A stretch of DNA of 64,000 bases. Origin: Pagrus major. Taxonomy: Eukaryota; Chordata; Actinopteri; Spariformes; Sparidae. The DNA lies in contig NC_133234.1 in assembly GCF_040436345.1 (NCBI RefSeq), positions 11,098,446 to 11,162,445 of the forward strand. The letters run 5' to 3'. Under the pieces are notes generated by a model. That model was not told the origin of the DNA. It did not search any database and was given only the letters and a program-made list of their open reading frames with translations. Numbering within the stretch: position 1 is the stretch's first letter; every line of letters starts with the position of its first letter. The position numbers and the translations under genes were made by a program. This document shows positions 1 to 12,300 of the stretch, piece by piece.

Positions 1-260
1 GGCTTCCCTCTCCTCCATGTAACCCAAAGACTGAGACAAAGAGAGAGATGGCGGTGGTGTGCCTATCAGAGGTTGAATGTCAGGATGATGCAAGCGTCTC
101 CACACAGCATCAGTCAGAGTTTCTTATTCCTCTGTCTTTATTGCTCTGTAAGCAAGCACTTGTAGGCAGGTAAACTAACCCCTTTCACCTTCCCTTCTCC
201 TGTGTCTCTGGGCTGTCTCCTGTTATTTCTGTGTGGGTGTGTTCATTCTGGGGTTTTCAG

Positions 261-3200
261 TATCTGCAGACTCTCCATCTTCAATCCTGCGACCTGCTGG
301 ACGTGTTTGGAGGCATCAGCTTCTTCCCACTGGACAAGATGACCTACCTTAAGATCCAGTCGTTCGTCAACAGAGTGGAGGAGAGCCTCAGTCTGATCAA
401 ATACACAGCCTTCCTGTATAACGACCAGCTCATCTGGTACAGACTTGAAACTTTTTTGTAAATTGTGTTTTATTCCCCCAGCTATTGATACTGATATTGA
501 ATTTGGAAGCCCTCTTGAACACACCACCTGCAGAAATAACACTTTTACCGACAAAATCAGCTCTTTACAAATCAAAAATGCTTGCTGCACACATAACATT
601 AGCATCCTGAGTGTCTGGATCCCCCAGTTTCCCAATTTTTCCCACTGATGGCTGTTGCCTATATCCACTTTTGTCTTCTTAAGGCTCAGTTTTTCAGTTC
701 AGCAGCTTATAAAAAATTAGTTCTAGGTTCTTTAACTTATTGGTAGTGCCTCTCTCCAGCACACAGCAGCTTTTAGCCATTTTTTTGTTGTTTGCTAGCA
801 GACAGAAGTTGCTAGGAAACACCTTCACACAATACAAAGTTAGCAGAGATGATTTGTAAGGTGGGCGGCACTTAATGGCACTGTCTCTATCCTTGGTAAA
901 CAGAGGTGGGTCCTGTAATCCTCTTTGCGGTTAACATGCTCACTGAAATGTCACTTTCGCTCTGGGAACAGTGGCGCAGTGTGTAAGCACGGGGGATTAC
1001 ATGATTTGTAATGAAATTACTCGAGAGCAGTGTGATCTTTCATTGTCAACAGGCAAACAGAAGAGCTGTTTAATTATTGTCTAAATTAAATAGCATTGCT
1101 CTGGAGTATTCATAGCAGCACAATTTAATTAATTAATATAGCACCCGGCCCCTGATGCAAATTCAACTGGAAGCACACTGAAAATACTGTCAACAGCCAC
1201 ATATTATTTGGATCTTGGCAGGGCGCGTTGTAAAGGTTGTAATTTAGTCCCTGCGGTTTCGTCTGCAGGAGCGGACTGGAGCAAGATGACATGAGGATCC
1301 TGTACAAGTACCTGACCACTTCGCTGTTCCCCAGGCACTCTGAACCAGAGGTGAGGAGGTGGGAGTGCACATGGGGTTAGGATAAAACTGTGGAATCTGA
1401 TCCTGTTTTTGTTTCACTCAATCAGTATATATACATGCAGCATTAGTCCACCACAAATTCATTGGTTTTGCAGATAGTGAGCTTGAGGTGATTGTTGTTG
1501 AACATGTTCACTGGAAATTATTCACTGAAATCATACATGTCAATGTAGTGAGAACTTCTATTTTGCCAGAAAATACACTTAATACCTTTTATCAAATTCC
1601 TTCAAAGTCTTCACTACATACAGTATATTATGTGTTCTGGACAGATATAATTGCAAAGCACAACTTGACCGCTGCACAGAGGCACACAACCCTGAGGTGG
1701 TAATTCTTTTATGATGACAGCACCATCTTAGCACTGATAGTGTGCTCCCGATACTATGCTCCTGCATGATTACGAAGAATGTAATGTGAGCTGATGTTTT
1801 TTTTTTTATGTTAATGATCCAGACAGTATGGGGTTTCATTTGAGCCAACAATTTGAACTGCGCTTGTGTTGTCTTGTTGCACCCTGTGTCAGTGTCAGTT
1901 GACTGTTTTGCATGTCGTAATGATGTGACGTAACAATTATATTAATTTGAGTAAATGAAATATTATTATTTTGTACACTATCACTATTATTTTGATAAAT
2001 GTCTGACTTATAAATATAAACATTCTTCTTCATCAGGGAGGAGCTTAGTATTTGGAGCACACACAATTGGTGCTAAGATGGCCGTGTAAGAAAAAATAAA
2101 TGCATACAGTGGTTTTCAGTGACATCAGTTTGGCACAAATGGTGCCTCATAAGACAGAAATTAATAGACGACTGTCCTGTATACGAGCTGTGAATGTTGC
2201 TTGCAAAGCTGTGTCGAACATTTTCCACTAACCCACTCTTTTCTCCTCATAGCTGGCTGGCAGGGACTCTCCACTGAGGCCAGAGGTCGCAGGGAATCTG
2301 TTGCACTATGGGAGGTAAGTCCCCGATCACATGTACCTGTATCTGTATCTGTGTTCGTCTGCAGAGGGTCCCGTAAAAACAAGAGTGGGATTTTGTTGAG
2401 ATGTCTGTCAGTGGAATAATGTCTTCAATGTAAAAGGTGTCCAACATTACACATCAACAGGCGTACTGTTTACATCCACGTGCATGTGTGTGCACCAGCG
2501 TCTTGTGGTCTCGACCCACTGACGGTAATGAGCTGTGCTTGCAGTCAACCAAATTATTTAAGGAGGCAACTCCCTTGGCTAGCACTTTGTATTTAAATAA
2601 GAGAGCAGGGGGTAGAGTTTCACTGCACGCTCGGGGAAAGAAAATAAAGTCTACTTTCTATTCAGTTTCAGTGTACATATGTAACCAGAGACAGTTTGCT
2701 CAAGTGTTTTCCGTCTGACAAAACTTGTGTGTGAATGCTGCTTCAAGTCATTTGTCCCTGAAGGTGAAGTGGAGCTGTTGCAGTAGTCCAAGGCTGACTC
2801 CTGGTGACCTATAAGTATAAGGTCTGATTGAATGACACTCGAGAATATAAAGAATATTAAATGAAGGACAGCAAAATTGTTAGAACTACGTTGAAGTAAA
2901 ATAGGTTACAGATGCACTTGGAGAGAGTTGGAGAAACACATGTAACACAAAGACAGGCCTCAGTGCTCATGGTTTATAATATGTGGCATCCTTGGAGTCT
3001 TGTGTATAAACAGTATAACAGTGAGTCCTTTGTTCAGTTTGGATCTGTCATGAAGGGATACATGGTGAAGAGGAATGAATCTTTTAGTTCTTTTATAATC
3101 AGTATGATATGGTCTGGTTCAGTCTTTTCAACACTTTTGTCCAAGATATCTTGACGACTACTGGCTGTGTTGCTGTGTATTTGGTACAAATATTCAGGAA

Positions 3201-6200
3201 AGCTGATGATTCATACCCGTTTTGGTAACCCGCTGACCTTACATCTAGTGCCACCATCAGGCCAAACCTTCCCCCATGAGCAACACTTAGATTTGTCTTA
3301 TGACGCCATAATGAATACCACAAATCCTCGCTTCCAATGCTTTTTGCTGGAGATGTACAGGATCCACTTTGAATGAATCTTGAGCTGAAATGTCAATTAA
3401 TTAATTAATTTTTACAGCATTACCGGCAATCTCTCCTAAATTTGTTTTGTAAATAGTCTCTCAGGTAGGCTTGCAGTTTTGACTTTTTGGACTGTTCATG
3501 CTCTCCTCTGTTTTCTCCAGGTTTCTTACAGGACCTACTAACCTTAAAGACCCTGAGGCCAAATTCAGATTTCCAAAAATATTTGTCAGCACAGACGATG
3601 GCTATGAGGAGCTGCACCTGATCGTTTATAAGGTAGAGTAAACATGATCTGCTATTTTTGTGACAGTCCATAAAGGAGTTTTTTAATGTATTAAAATAGG
3701 GGGGAGTTGTTATTCATTTTTATAATCTGTGACTGGAGGATTTGTTTATGAACAGCAGATTTAGGATGAAATATTCCACTGCTCTATCACACGATATGGA
3801 TTTTTTGGGATTAGACAGCTGAATTTTAAAATGATGAAGTTTGCCCACGATGCTTATCATCATGTTAATGTGATTTCTAACCTGTGTGACCTTGATACTG
3901 CATTTAACCTGCACCCATCTGCTCTTTTCCAGGCGATGAGCGCTGCAGCGTGTTTTATGATCAGTGGTAAGTGTGCACCCAGTCACCCACCTGCCCACTG
4001 AATAAAAAGAGTCAACTTTCATTTCCCTTTTCCTGGTTAATTTATTCTGGTGCCGTTTTACTGCTCATATAAAGCTAAAATGTCCCTTTCTCTTCAGATG
4101 TCCCATAATGTCCGTCTCATCTCTTTTCTAGCCTCTGTGGAGCTGACGAGGGACTTCTGTGAACAGCTGGACGGCTTGGTGGGCCCTCAGCTCACTTTGT
4201 TGGCATCAGACATCTGTGAACAGTTCACCATTAACCGCAGGATATCAGGGTCAGTTGACCGCTTAATTAACAATATTTCTAATTGCTGCCAACAATTTAA
4301 TTACAGCAACAACTCATGCATATATTCATTATTAAATACTTTTCCCCTCATAAACCATTTAAAGTGAAATATACGACATTTTGATGAAATTATTCCTGCC
4401 ATAGGCAGAACGTGTTTTGGCAACAAAGCCAAAAAATTTACCGTTTAAAAAAAAAAAGGAAAAAGAAGAACGAAACTTTGGTGACATTTTAACTGCCAGC
4501 TTATTAAAAATTCTCATATTTCAAACTAAATTCTTCAGTTTGACTTTCTTGACTAAATTATCAGTGCATTAATTGAAAGAAAAAATAGTTGGTTGTAGCC
4601 CTACTGTAGACTTATTTGTTCATCAGTTATTTATGTTAGTACTGCATCATAAATAGTCAAAAACTGTTTCCAGAACATTCTCAGAATTAGAGAGAATGTA
4701 GCATAAGGGCACGAGATGATTTTAATGAAATGCAGTCCCATGATTAGCCATGTTGTTGTCATCAGTTTGTATTAACTCTGCCTGGCTGCCAGCGTTAGAT
4801 GAGACTCTAATACCACTGGATATCGTCAGGGCACTACTTAGGGGTAACTCAAGCAGAGTAGCTGTAAAGACTGGCATCCTGGCCCGCTCTCCTTTAACCC
4901 CAGCAGTTAGCTTCAGATTCGTCCGTGCCTGTAATCCAAGACTGGACTCCCTGGCACGGGCAATTTGATGGGCCCCTTTTTTAATCACCCAAGTGAAGAA
5001 TCCACTGAATAAATGATGGCGTCCCAAATTCCTCTGCTGGCGTTCAGGCCTGTGTCCTGATTTGGCCTGTTGGAACTGTAAATAATTAGACGACGCAGAG
5101 ATAAAATCAGTTGTATGGCCTGTTTGAATACCTACACGCACTCTTCCAGAGATGCTATTACAGTACTGTTGTCAGGTAAGCTGTGGTAATAACTGTATCC
5201 TCAGTTGACCTTAACGTGGGTGGACAATGGAGTGGGCTTAATTAAAATGCACAAGTGGCTTTTTGGTGGATGTTATCATCCAAAGTGATTTGGCCTTCCT
5301 GTATCATCTATTAATAATGTATGTTTACTGAATGGCTTGCCACAGAGACACCCAAACTCTTTGACTGGACATCGTTAGTCTCCTACTGATGTATACAAGG
5401 GCTATAGTGTTAAAACAAATTAGCAAGATATGTCTTCCCTCCATATCAGCTCAAATAAAAGCTGAGGGCAGCACCTCTAACAACCAAACAATGTCACCTT
5501 GAAAATGAAGTAGCACCCTTTCAAAAAGATGCACATCATAGACTTGTCCTTGTTTTTCACAAGCAGGGGGTCATACAGCTTTAACATTTTGTGTCCATTC
5601 AGGCCTGAGAAGGAGCCGCAGTTTAAGTTCATCTACTTCAACCACATGAACCTGGCGGAGAAGAGCACCATCCACATGAGGAAGACTGCCAGTGTTTGCC
5701 TCACCTCTGTCCACCCCGACCTCATGAAGATCCTGGGAGACATCAACTGTGACTTCGCCAGGTGAGGCAGGGAAAGGCTGTGGCTGTGTTTATCTTGAAG
5801 GCCTCCACACATTTGTTCAAAAGTTTTTCCTAAATATATCGCAACATTATTTTCAGGCCTTATTGCTCCCAGCCCTAGCAGGTTGAATTCCTTTTACACA
5901 AACCCTTCAGGAATAACTCGTAGATACAATGAGAAAAGCATCCAAAGCCAAGTATCCTTGATACTAAGCATCCCACTCTCTCCCGAAAAGGCTGAACTTG
6001 TGGAATATGTGGGCGTGCTGATACACATTCCTTGCAGCATCAACACTGGGTCCCAGCTAATTTGGATTTCTGCTGAGGGGTTTTAAAAAAACCAAATCAA
6101 AAATTTACTACAAAAATCCCCCCACGTCAATGATTTAGTGGAGCTACACTGAGTTTCCCGGAGACATTTAGCCTCATCAGGGATTTTCATCTCATTCTCC

Positions 6201-6588
6201 CTCTCCCAACTCTGCCTGACATGATTTGTTGAACTAGCTGTGTCATTTTCATAGATAATGTGATGTCTGTGGGAACTTTGTAAACTCACTCAGTTTAGAT
6301 GCAGTCATGAGACTGTAGTCATGTGAAAGTCCCATTTCCAGACTGTGGGACATAAAGTGGCATCTACATTCATAGCTTTGATGCTGGTATCAATATCAGT
6401 TCCTCTTTTTGCGCAGATGTTGTACAGATGTTCTTTCCTTGTCTGCATACTCAAAACATACACACTGTTATCTGTGCAATTTAGATATTGAAATGTAGGT
6501 AATTTCTTGCGGATTTCTGTTGTGTTTTAATGAGAAATGCATTCACTTCTGACTCAACCCTTGAGAAATATTCAATTATAGGACATTT

Positions 6589-6637
<49 letters not shown>

Positions 6638-7061
6638 TATATATATTATATATATATATATGAGGTTTTTGAGTCAGTGTAGCTAAATACATTATCTTGG
6701 AAGCACAGTTCCCCTCAGATACAAAGCTGTAAGATAACCTTCTGTAAATGTGATAGTTTCCTTCACTTGACTTTGTATTTGTCTCCCAGGGTGGATGAAG
6801 ATGAAGAAATCATCGTAAAAGCTATGACAGATTACTGGGTAGTTGGAAAGAAGTCAGACCAGAGAGAACTGTACGTGATCCTGAATCAGAAGAACGCCAA
6901 TCTGATCGAAGTAAACGGTAAGTCTCCACCAATTGGCAATGACTAAATCTGTGTCAGTCATCGGTACTCCAACCTTAATACCCTTTTCTCTTTTCTCCCT
7001 TACAGAGGAGGTCAAGAGGCTTTGTGCAACACAATTCAACAACATTTTCTTCTTGGACTGA
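261..7061 (+). CDS. ccz1: CCZ1 vacuolar/endosomal trafficking protein, 3' part (last 308 residues)
   Basis: Ccz1 pairs with Mon1 to form the guanine nucleotide exchange factor for Rab7 on late endosomes. Nine exons are in the window: 261-436, 1269-1350, 2253-2314, 3521-3632, 3933-3966, 4132-4249, 5603-5761, 6790-6917, 7006-7061. All join in phase to a TGA stop. The translation runs from YLQTLHLQSCDLLD through LEQDDMRILYKYLTTSLFPRH, EKEPQFKFIYFNHMNLAEKS and VKAMTDYWVVGKKSD to the end NNIFFLD, near identical to the C-terminal two thirds of human CCZ1. The upstream exons (about 170-200 residues) lie beyond the left edge; bases 1-260 look intronic. The junction ATC TG|G AGC uses donor GTACAG. No frame break is seen. 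The ORF is conserved throughout, so I am confident of both identity and exon limits. Confidence 0.97.
6593..6661. repeat. (AT)n microsatellite
   Basis: About 70 bp of nearly pure AT dinucleotides with two TTATAT interruptions, inside the ccz1 intron before the exon at 6790. Likely length-polymorphic. Confidence 0.95.
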
Positions 7062-7169
7062 TGCAGCAGACAGACAGAGACTGTTCCACCACACTAAAAA
7101 CTGTCAGCGTTGCAGGGTATCATGACAGCATCAGCGTAATGCAATAATTGCATTGTAAAATAAGAAAAA

Positions 7170-7175
7170 AATAAA
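7170..7175 (+). other. AATAAA poly(A) signal for ccz1
   Basis: Canonical hexamer about 110 bases after the ccz1 stop codon. Further AATAAA hexamers occur near 7540 and 7681, so longer 3' UTR forms are possible. Confidence 0.6.
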
Positions 7176-7179
7176 AAGC

Positions 7180-8139
7180 TCTCTCACTAAGTTTTTTTTA
7201 TTTTTTATTTAACCTATAAAAATTGTAATTTTCTCTTGTAATTACATGTAAATCCAGATTTTTACTGTACATGTACTTTATTTTCCGTCTTTCTTTGTAC
7301 ATACTTGTAGGGTTTTGTTCACTGGACATATTGATTTCTTTGAAATTCCAACTTCTTCATGTTTTTTTTTTTGTTTTGTTGTTTTTAATGACCACATCAT
7401 GATAGTGTCTCAAATTAATTTAAAAACTGACATGCACAGAACAGTTTACTCCAGGTTCCTTTGATGATCAGTGATGGTTTTAAAATAAGATGTCATTATG
7501 TCAAAACTATTGTGGTTTGTAAACAACTACGCTAACTTTAAATAAATTAAGAAGTCATTTTGCGTAGTGTAATTTTTCTACTTGTTGTTGAAGATGCACA
7601 CTAAGCGGATGTTTTCCTTCCTTCCAAATAACAGCATCGTGTTTATCTGAATATTATGGGGCCCATTTTCCAATCACGAGAATAAACTTTAATTTTAATT
7701 TTAGATGAACATGTCGTCATGGAATTTGACCCTGGAACATGGAGGAGATTACACGTTTATTGTTTCAGGGACCTGATGGAATAACTTTGTGAGAAATGTG
7801 AAATGAAAGCTCCTTATAGTAGCTTTCTTATGAAAAATCTACAAATGCAAAATGTAAATCTGGAGGACAAAAACAAATGGTACATATTTCTTAGAAGAAA
7901 TGTTAAACAGAAATTGAGACTTATTGGCCTATATTAAGCAGACTGCAAGATGAATATATATATATATATTTACTGTGACATATATCGAGAAAAACGTGTG
8001 TTAATATTGTATATCGAATGAAAAACATGACAAAACACGAGTAACAGTAAATTGATACACTTGCACTTCACACTACAGACCAATAGATGGCGTGAAATCA
8101 TGCAATTGTAACCATCGAAAAAACCTGAAGAAGAAGAAG
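7180..8139. other. ccz1-dlgap5 intergenic region
   Basis: AT-rich sequence between the ccz1 poly(A) signals and the dlgap5 promoter. It contains a short (AT)n run near 7952-7968. I see no coding exon or RNA gene here. Both flanking genes are on the same strand. Confidence 0.6.
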
Positions 8140-8336
8140 AACCAATCAGAGCGCACCGTTCCTGTCTGGTTTGCAGCCAATCAGCGTCACCGTAGATTCA
8201 TTTCAAAAAGTCACCCGCCATGATTGTTGTGTTTTTCAGGCTCAACTGAGTCCGTCCGTTGTGTAGCAAGTTTTTTTTACTGGACGGCCCGAAGAGGAAG
8301 TTTGTTTTTATACGTGTTTTTTAAAAAGAGAGTACG
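8140..8336 (+). promoter_or_regulatory. dlgap5 promoter and untranslated first exon
   Basis: Two CCAAT boxes sit at 8142-8146 and 8177-8181, 35 bp apart, and TTCAAA (reverse complement TTTGAA, the CHR consensus) at 8202-8207. NF-Y CCAAT boxes upstream of a CHR are the known signature of G2/M genes bound by DREAM/MuvB. A plausible noncoding first exon follows and ends at 8336 (TACG|GTAAGA). The coding exon begins at 9321 after a TTGACTGCAG acceptor, and 8337-9320 is then a 5' UTR intron. The transcription start itself cannot be fixed from sequence. Confidence 0.6.
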
Positions 8337-9330
8337 GTAAGATGGCTGTGTAATTATACATTTTCCAAAATAGTTGTAAACCTTTGGTTGCTAAATGAAC
8401 CGTTACGGTGGCTCGTGGCTTCCTCTTGTTTCAGGATCAATATTTAGCTAGTTGAGTTGGTGGCTAACGTGTTAACATACAGCTTGCACCAATCTAGTTT
8501 CTCGCAGTTTTCACGGACTTAAACATTAGCAAGCTAACTTAACTTGGTTACGGTAAGTGGTCGAAGTGAAATTGTTTTAGGCTTTGATAAGTTAGCTAAA
8601 CTTGACGTTAGATATTTGAACCACTGCCTTTAAGCTGTCGTTAGCTTCGGTGTTGTGTAACGTGAAATGGTTCAGGAAAGTTGTTTCTTTATACACACAG
8701 AAGGTTATAACGTGTGCTGACTCACACAATGGCCCACTTTCGCCACTTAATGCCATGTTGTTTGGTTTGGTTGATATAACGTTAACATTAGAGTATTACG
8801 TATTTCTTAAAAAAACCTTTAATCCGTCAACGTTAGCGTCAAACTTTTAGGTTTGAGTCAAACCTCCCAGGACGTAAACAACAAAGCAAAAAAGAAATAC
8901 AATTGTGTATAGTTCACATATTTGACATAGCGTTTGTCGTGTCTGCTAATTTTATTTATTTTGATAGGAAGCTGCTTGTTTCATATATATTTTGATTTGC
9001 CATCAATGTTTTGAATTTTGTTGACTACAAAAAGTATAAAGCGAATGACATGACAATAAAAGTCTGTTAAAGCCTTTTGTTTCATTTTTTAAATCGAATT
9101 CCTATACAGTCACCAGATACAAGAGCTGTAATGGTTTACCACAGTACAAAATAGGTATCATTATGTTATCTAAAACCCCTTTCCAAAATGAGTACCTCCA
9201 TTATTGTGTAAGTTTCATGGTGGCTAGCACATCTAATATGATGTGTTTCGATACCTCTGATAACTGTCTCAGGCAGTGTGCTTATAATACATCATCTGTT
9301 CCTCTTCCTATTGACTGCAGATACCTGAAC

Positions 9331-12300
9331 ATGGAGTCTCGATTTTCTCACCTGCGCCAGAGGGACACCAGTGTGTCTATGCTGAGGGTAAAATTGTCCC
9401 GTAGAAGGTCTCAGTCCCAGAAGGAGAACCGAGAGCGAGCCGTGAACACACGCAGGCATCTAGACAAGCTCCCAGAGCTGGAAATCTCTTCCCTGGATGC
9501 CTCCATTGCGATGGCCAACATGTCGACCATTCATGAGAAGACGATGAACAGTACAAAACTTGATAAAAGTAAGGCTTTATTCGCCATCACTGCTAAAACT
9601 GTGCCACCCTTTTTTCATGCCCATAATTCTAGCTAATTTGTGACTCACCACACACCCTTTCCTCCACAGAAATGGCCTTAGAAGAGAGGATGAAACAGCT
9701 TGAGCGCTGGAAAGAGCGTAAGACTCTTGAGAAGGAGAAGGAAAGGAGAGAGAAGGAGCGTAAAGGGATTTTCAAGACTGGCGTGTATCATCCGAAGGAC
9801 ACTCTTATCATTGTCCCAGCTGCCTCAACCAGAGCTAAGGAGGTGAAAGATGACTCGCACGTAGACTAGTATTTACTTTCAATATCTTCCCCAAATGTAG
9901 GACTCCAATGATCAACATGCAATATTTGCTTGTCTTCCAGACAAAAGTGAACACAGCTCCACCCCAGAGTACCAGAGTCACTCGTTCAATGAAACAGCAA
10001 GTGCAGAGGGTACTACTTTCTCTAAAATATCTTTCTCACATGTTCTCATATTAATTTCCATAACGCTAAAAGCTAACATGTGCTTTGTTTCTTTTGCTAA
10101 AATTTCTACAGCCTCTCAAGATTCAGGATCCAAATACTGCAGCAAAGAAAGGTAAATTTAAGTGAACGTGCCTTTACTTAAGCAGACTGTGGTGCTTTTT
10201 AGATCTGACCTCTGACTCCTCCTGTAGCTCAACCTGCTGTGGAAAGATCAACTAGGAGCCGGGCAGCCCCTGTCAAGCCTGCTCCTGCACCTGCTCCAGC
10301 AAAGCAGACCAAGACCAAAGTTTGTGCAGGTAACAAAATAAGAATCGAAATCCTCACACATAACTGTACCTTCCGACCAGCTATCGTGTTGGTTTCACCC
10401 TATTGTGTTCCCTTATTTGCATCTCAGTCTGTGTCTCTGTGTCATGTCTTCCTGGTGTAGTGGAGCCTGTCGTAAGACCTTTGTCCACCAGATCAGCCAA
10501 CAGGCTTCCTGTTACAGCAGCTCCTGTAGTGAAGGACAAACCTAAGGACAAGCCTGCAGGTACACACAGAGCAATGGCCATATTTGAAGCAGTTTATTAT
10601 CATTATTATTATTATTATTATTGTTGTTGTTATTATTATCATTATTATTATTATCTTTATTATTGTTATTTGCTGTAAAAGCGCTGGAGATTCAGAACTA
10701 AACGGGGAGAGACACTTTTGTTTGAAACTACTTGTAATATTTTTAAATTCTTTCCCCTCAGATGTAAGACCTACAAGAAGCAGAGCATTTGTCAACACTA
10801 TGGCCCCCCCTTCTGACGAAGAAAAGAACTGTGAAGGTATCGTTAAATGTAAAAATATCAAATATCCATTTTGTTTTCCCTGCATGGACTTTTTAAATTT
10901 CTGACACAATGTTTTTGTTGATAACCTTTCCTTTTGATATACAGAAACTGACAACAACTTTGTCCAGCCTGCTGTCCCAAAGGTGAGCATCTCTGGGAAT
11001 TCTACACACGACGTTGTTGTTGTTGTTGTTTTGATTAATGATTAATTAATTTGTTTCTGTCTTGCGTAGGAGCCTGAGCTGGATCCTGTTGAAGCGCTGA
11101 CCTCCTTTGCTCCCCAGGGTTTTGTTTTCCAGGCTCCCACTGGCTTGTCATCCTTCAGGTTTGAACCTCTCACTCCCCGCTCCGCAGATGCCTTCTTAAC
11201 ACCAAGGTCTGTCTGTTTTCTATCTTGTTTGTTTTATAGTCATTGTTGAAGATATTTAAAACACTTTAAAGCTTTTGTATTATTGCACGTAAGCCCTATT
11301 ATGTAAATAGTAAATATTAAACCCATGCTAAAGATTTTTGTCTTTGACACCTCTAAGAAATGTAGTTAAAACTTGCAATGTTTTCTTTCCTTTATGCCAT
11401 TTTGTTACTCTATGCGACTTTAGCCCCACCTTCTGTATTCCTGCGGCCCCTGCGTTTGACACTGACCCTCAGGCTGAGACAAGCGAGCCCTCTCCGCCTA
11501 AGTCCCCCCGCCGCTCTCCTCCTCCCACAGTGGCTCCTCCGACTCCTGGCAGCCCCCTGGAATCAAAGCATGACGTACCATACTTTAGGTGACATACCTA
11601 ACTTTTGCTGCATTTCTTGTTCTGATTTTGCAAAGTCAATGTTTTTAAATCATTTTCTTATTTGTATATTATTCAGATTGGAAATTGCCAATGAGACAGA
11701 CAGACTGATGAGTCTTTGTGTCGTCTGGGAGTCTAAAGTGGAGGATGAGTCCATCCCAGAAGAGAGTGAGTTTATCTTCTCACCATCCTGAATATGTAGC
11801 CATGTTTTAAATTTAGTGCTGTAAAAGGTCGTGATCTTAATTCGGGAAACATGACCACATCCATTTAACAAATTAGTGTAAATCGATGTCATTCTTGCTC
11901 TTGTCTGTTCAGTGAGAGACCGTATGCGTACAGCAGTCGGCCAAGCGAGGCTGTTGATGAAGGAGCGCTTCAAGCAGTTCAGCGGTCTGGTGGACGACTG
12001 CGAGCTGGGCCGAGGGGAGAAGATCACCACCTGCACTGACCTGCAGGGATTCTGGGACATGGTTTATTACCAGGCGAGTGCCTCATAAGAAGAGAGGGAC
12101 ATCACTTTGTTTCAGAAACCAACCACACAAGGAAGAAGAAAGATTAATATTTTTTCTGCTTTTTTGCCATCTTTCAGGTAGAGGATGTCAACAAGAAGTT
12201 TGATGCTCTGAAGGAAGCAGAGAGTCGTGGCTGGGTAGAGGAGCACAAACCACTGCCGCGACAGAGGAAAGTAGTGAAGGTGAGAATGGTGATAAAAGGA

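Noticed and set aside
1-260. Possible additional ccz1 exon at the left edge
   Set aside because: The ATG at 49 opens a short frame, but nothing matches the Ccz1 segment that should precede YLQTLHLQ; treated as intron.
8088-8101. CTCF-like CCAATAGATGGCGT upstream of dlgap5
   Set aside because: Two mismatches to the core motif.
10493-10990. Minus-strand 165-residue frame over dlgap5
   Set aside because: Runs through a (TTA)n microsatellite giving poly-Ile, and is antisense to three well-supported exons.
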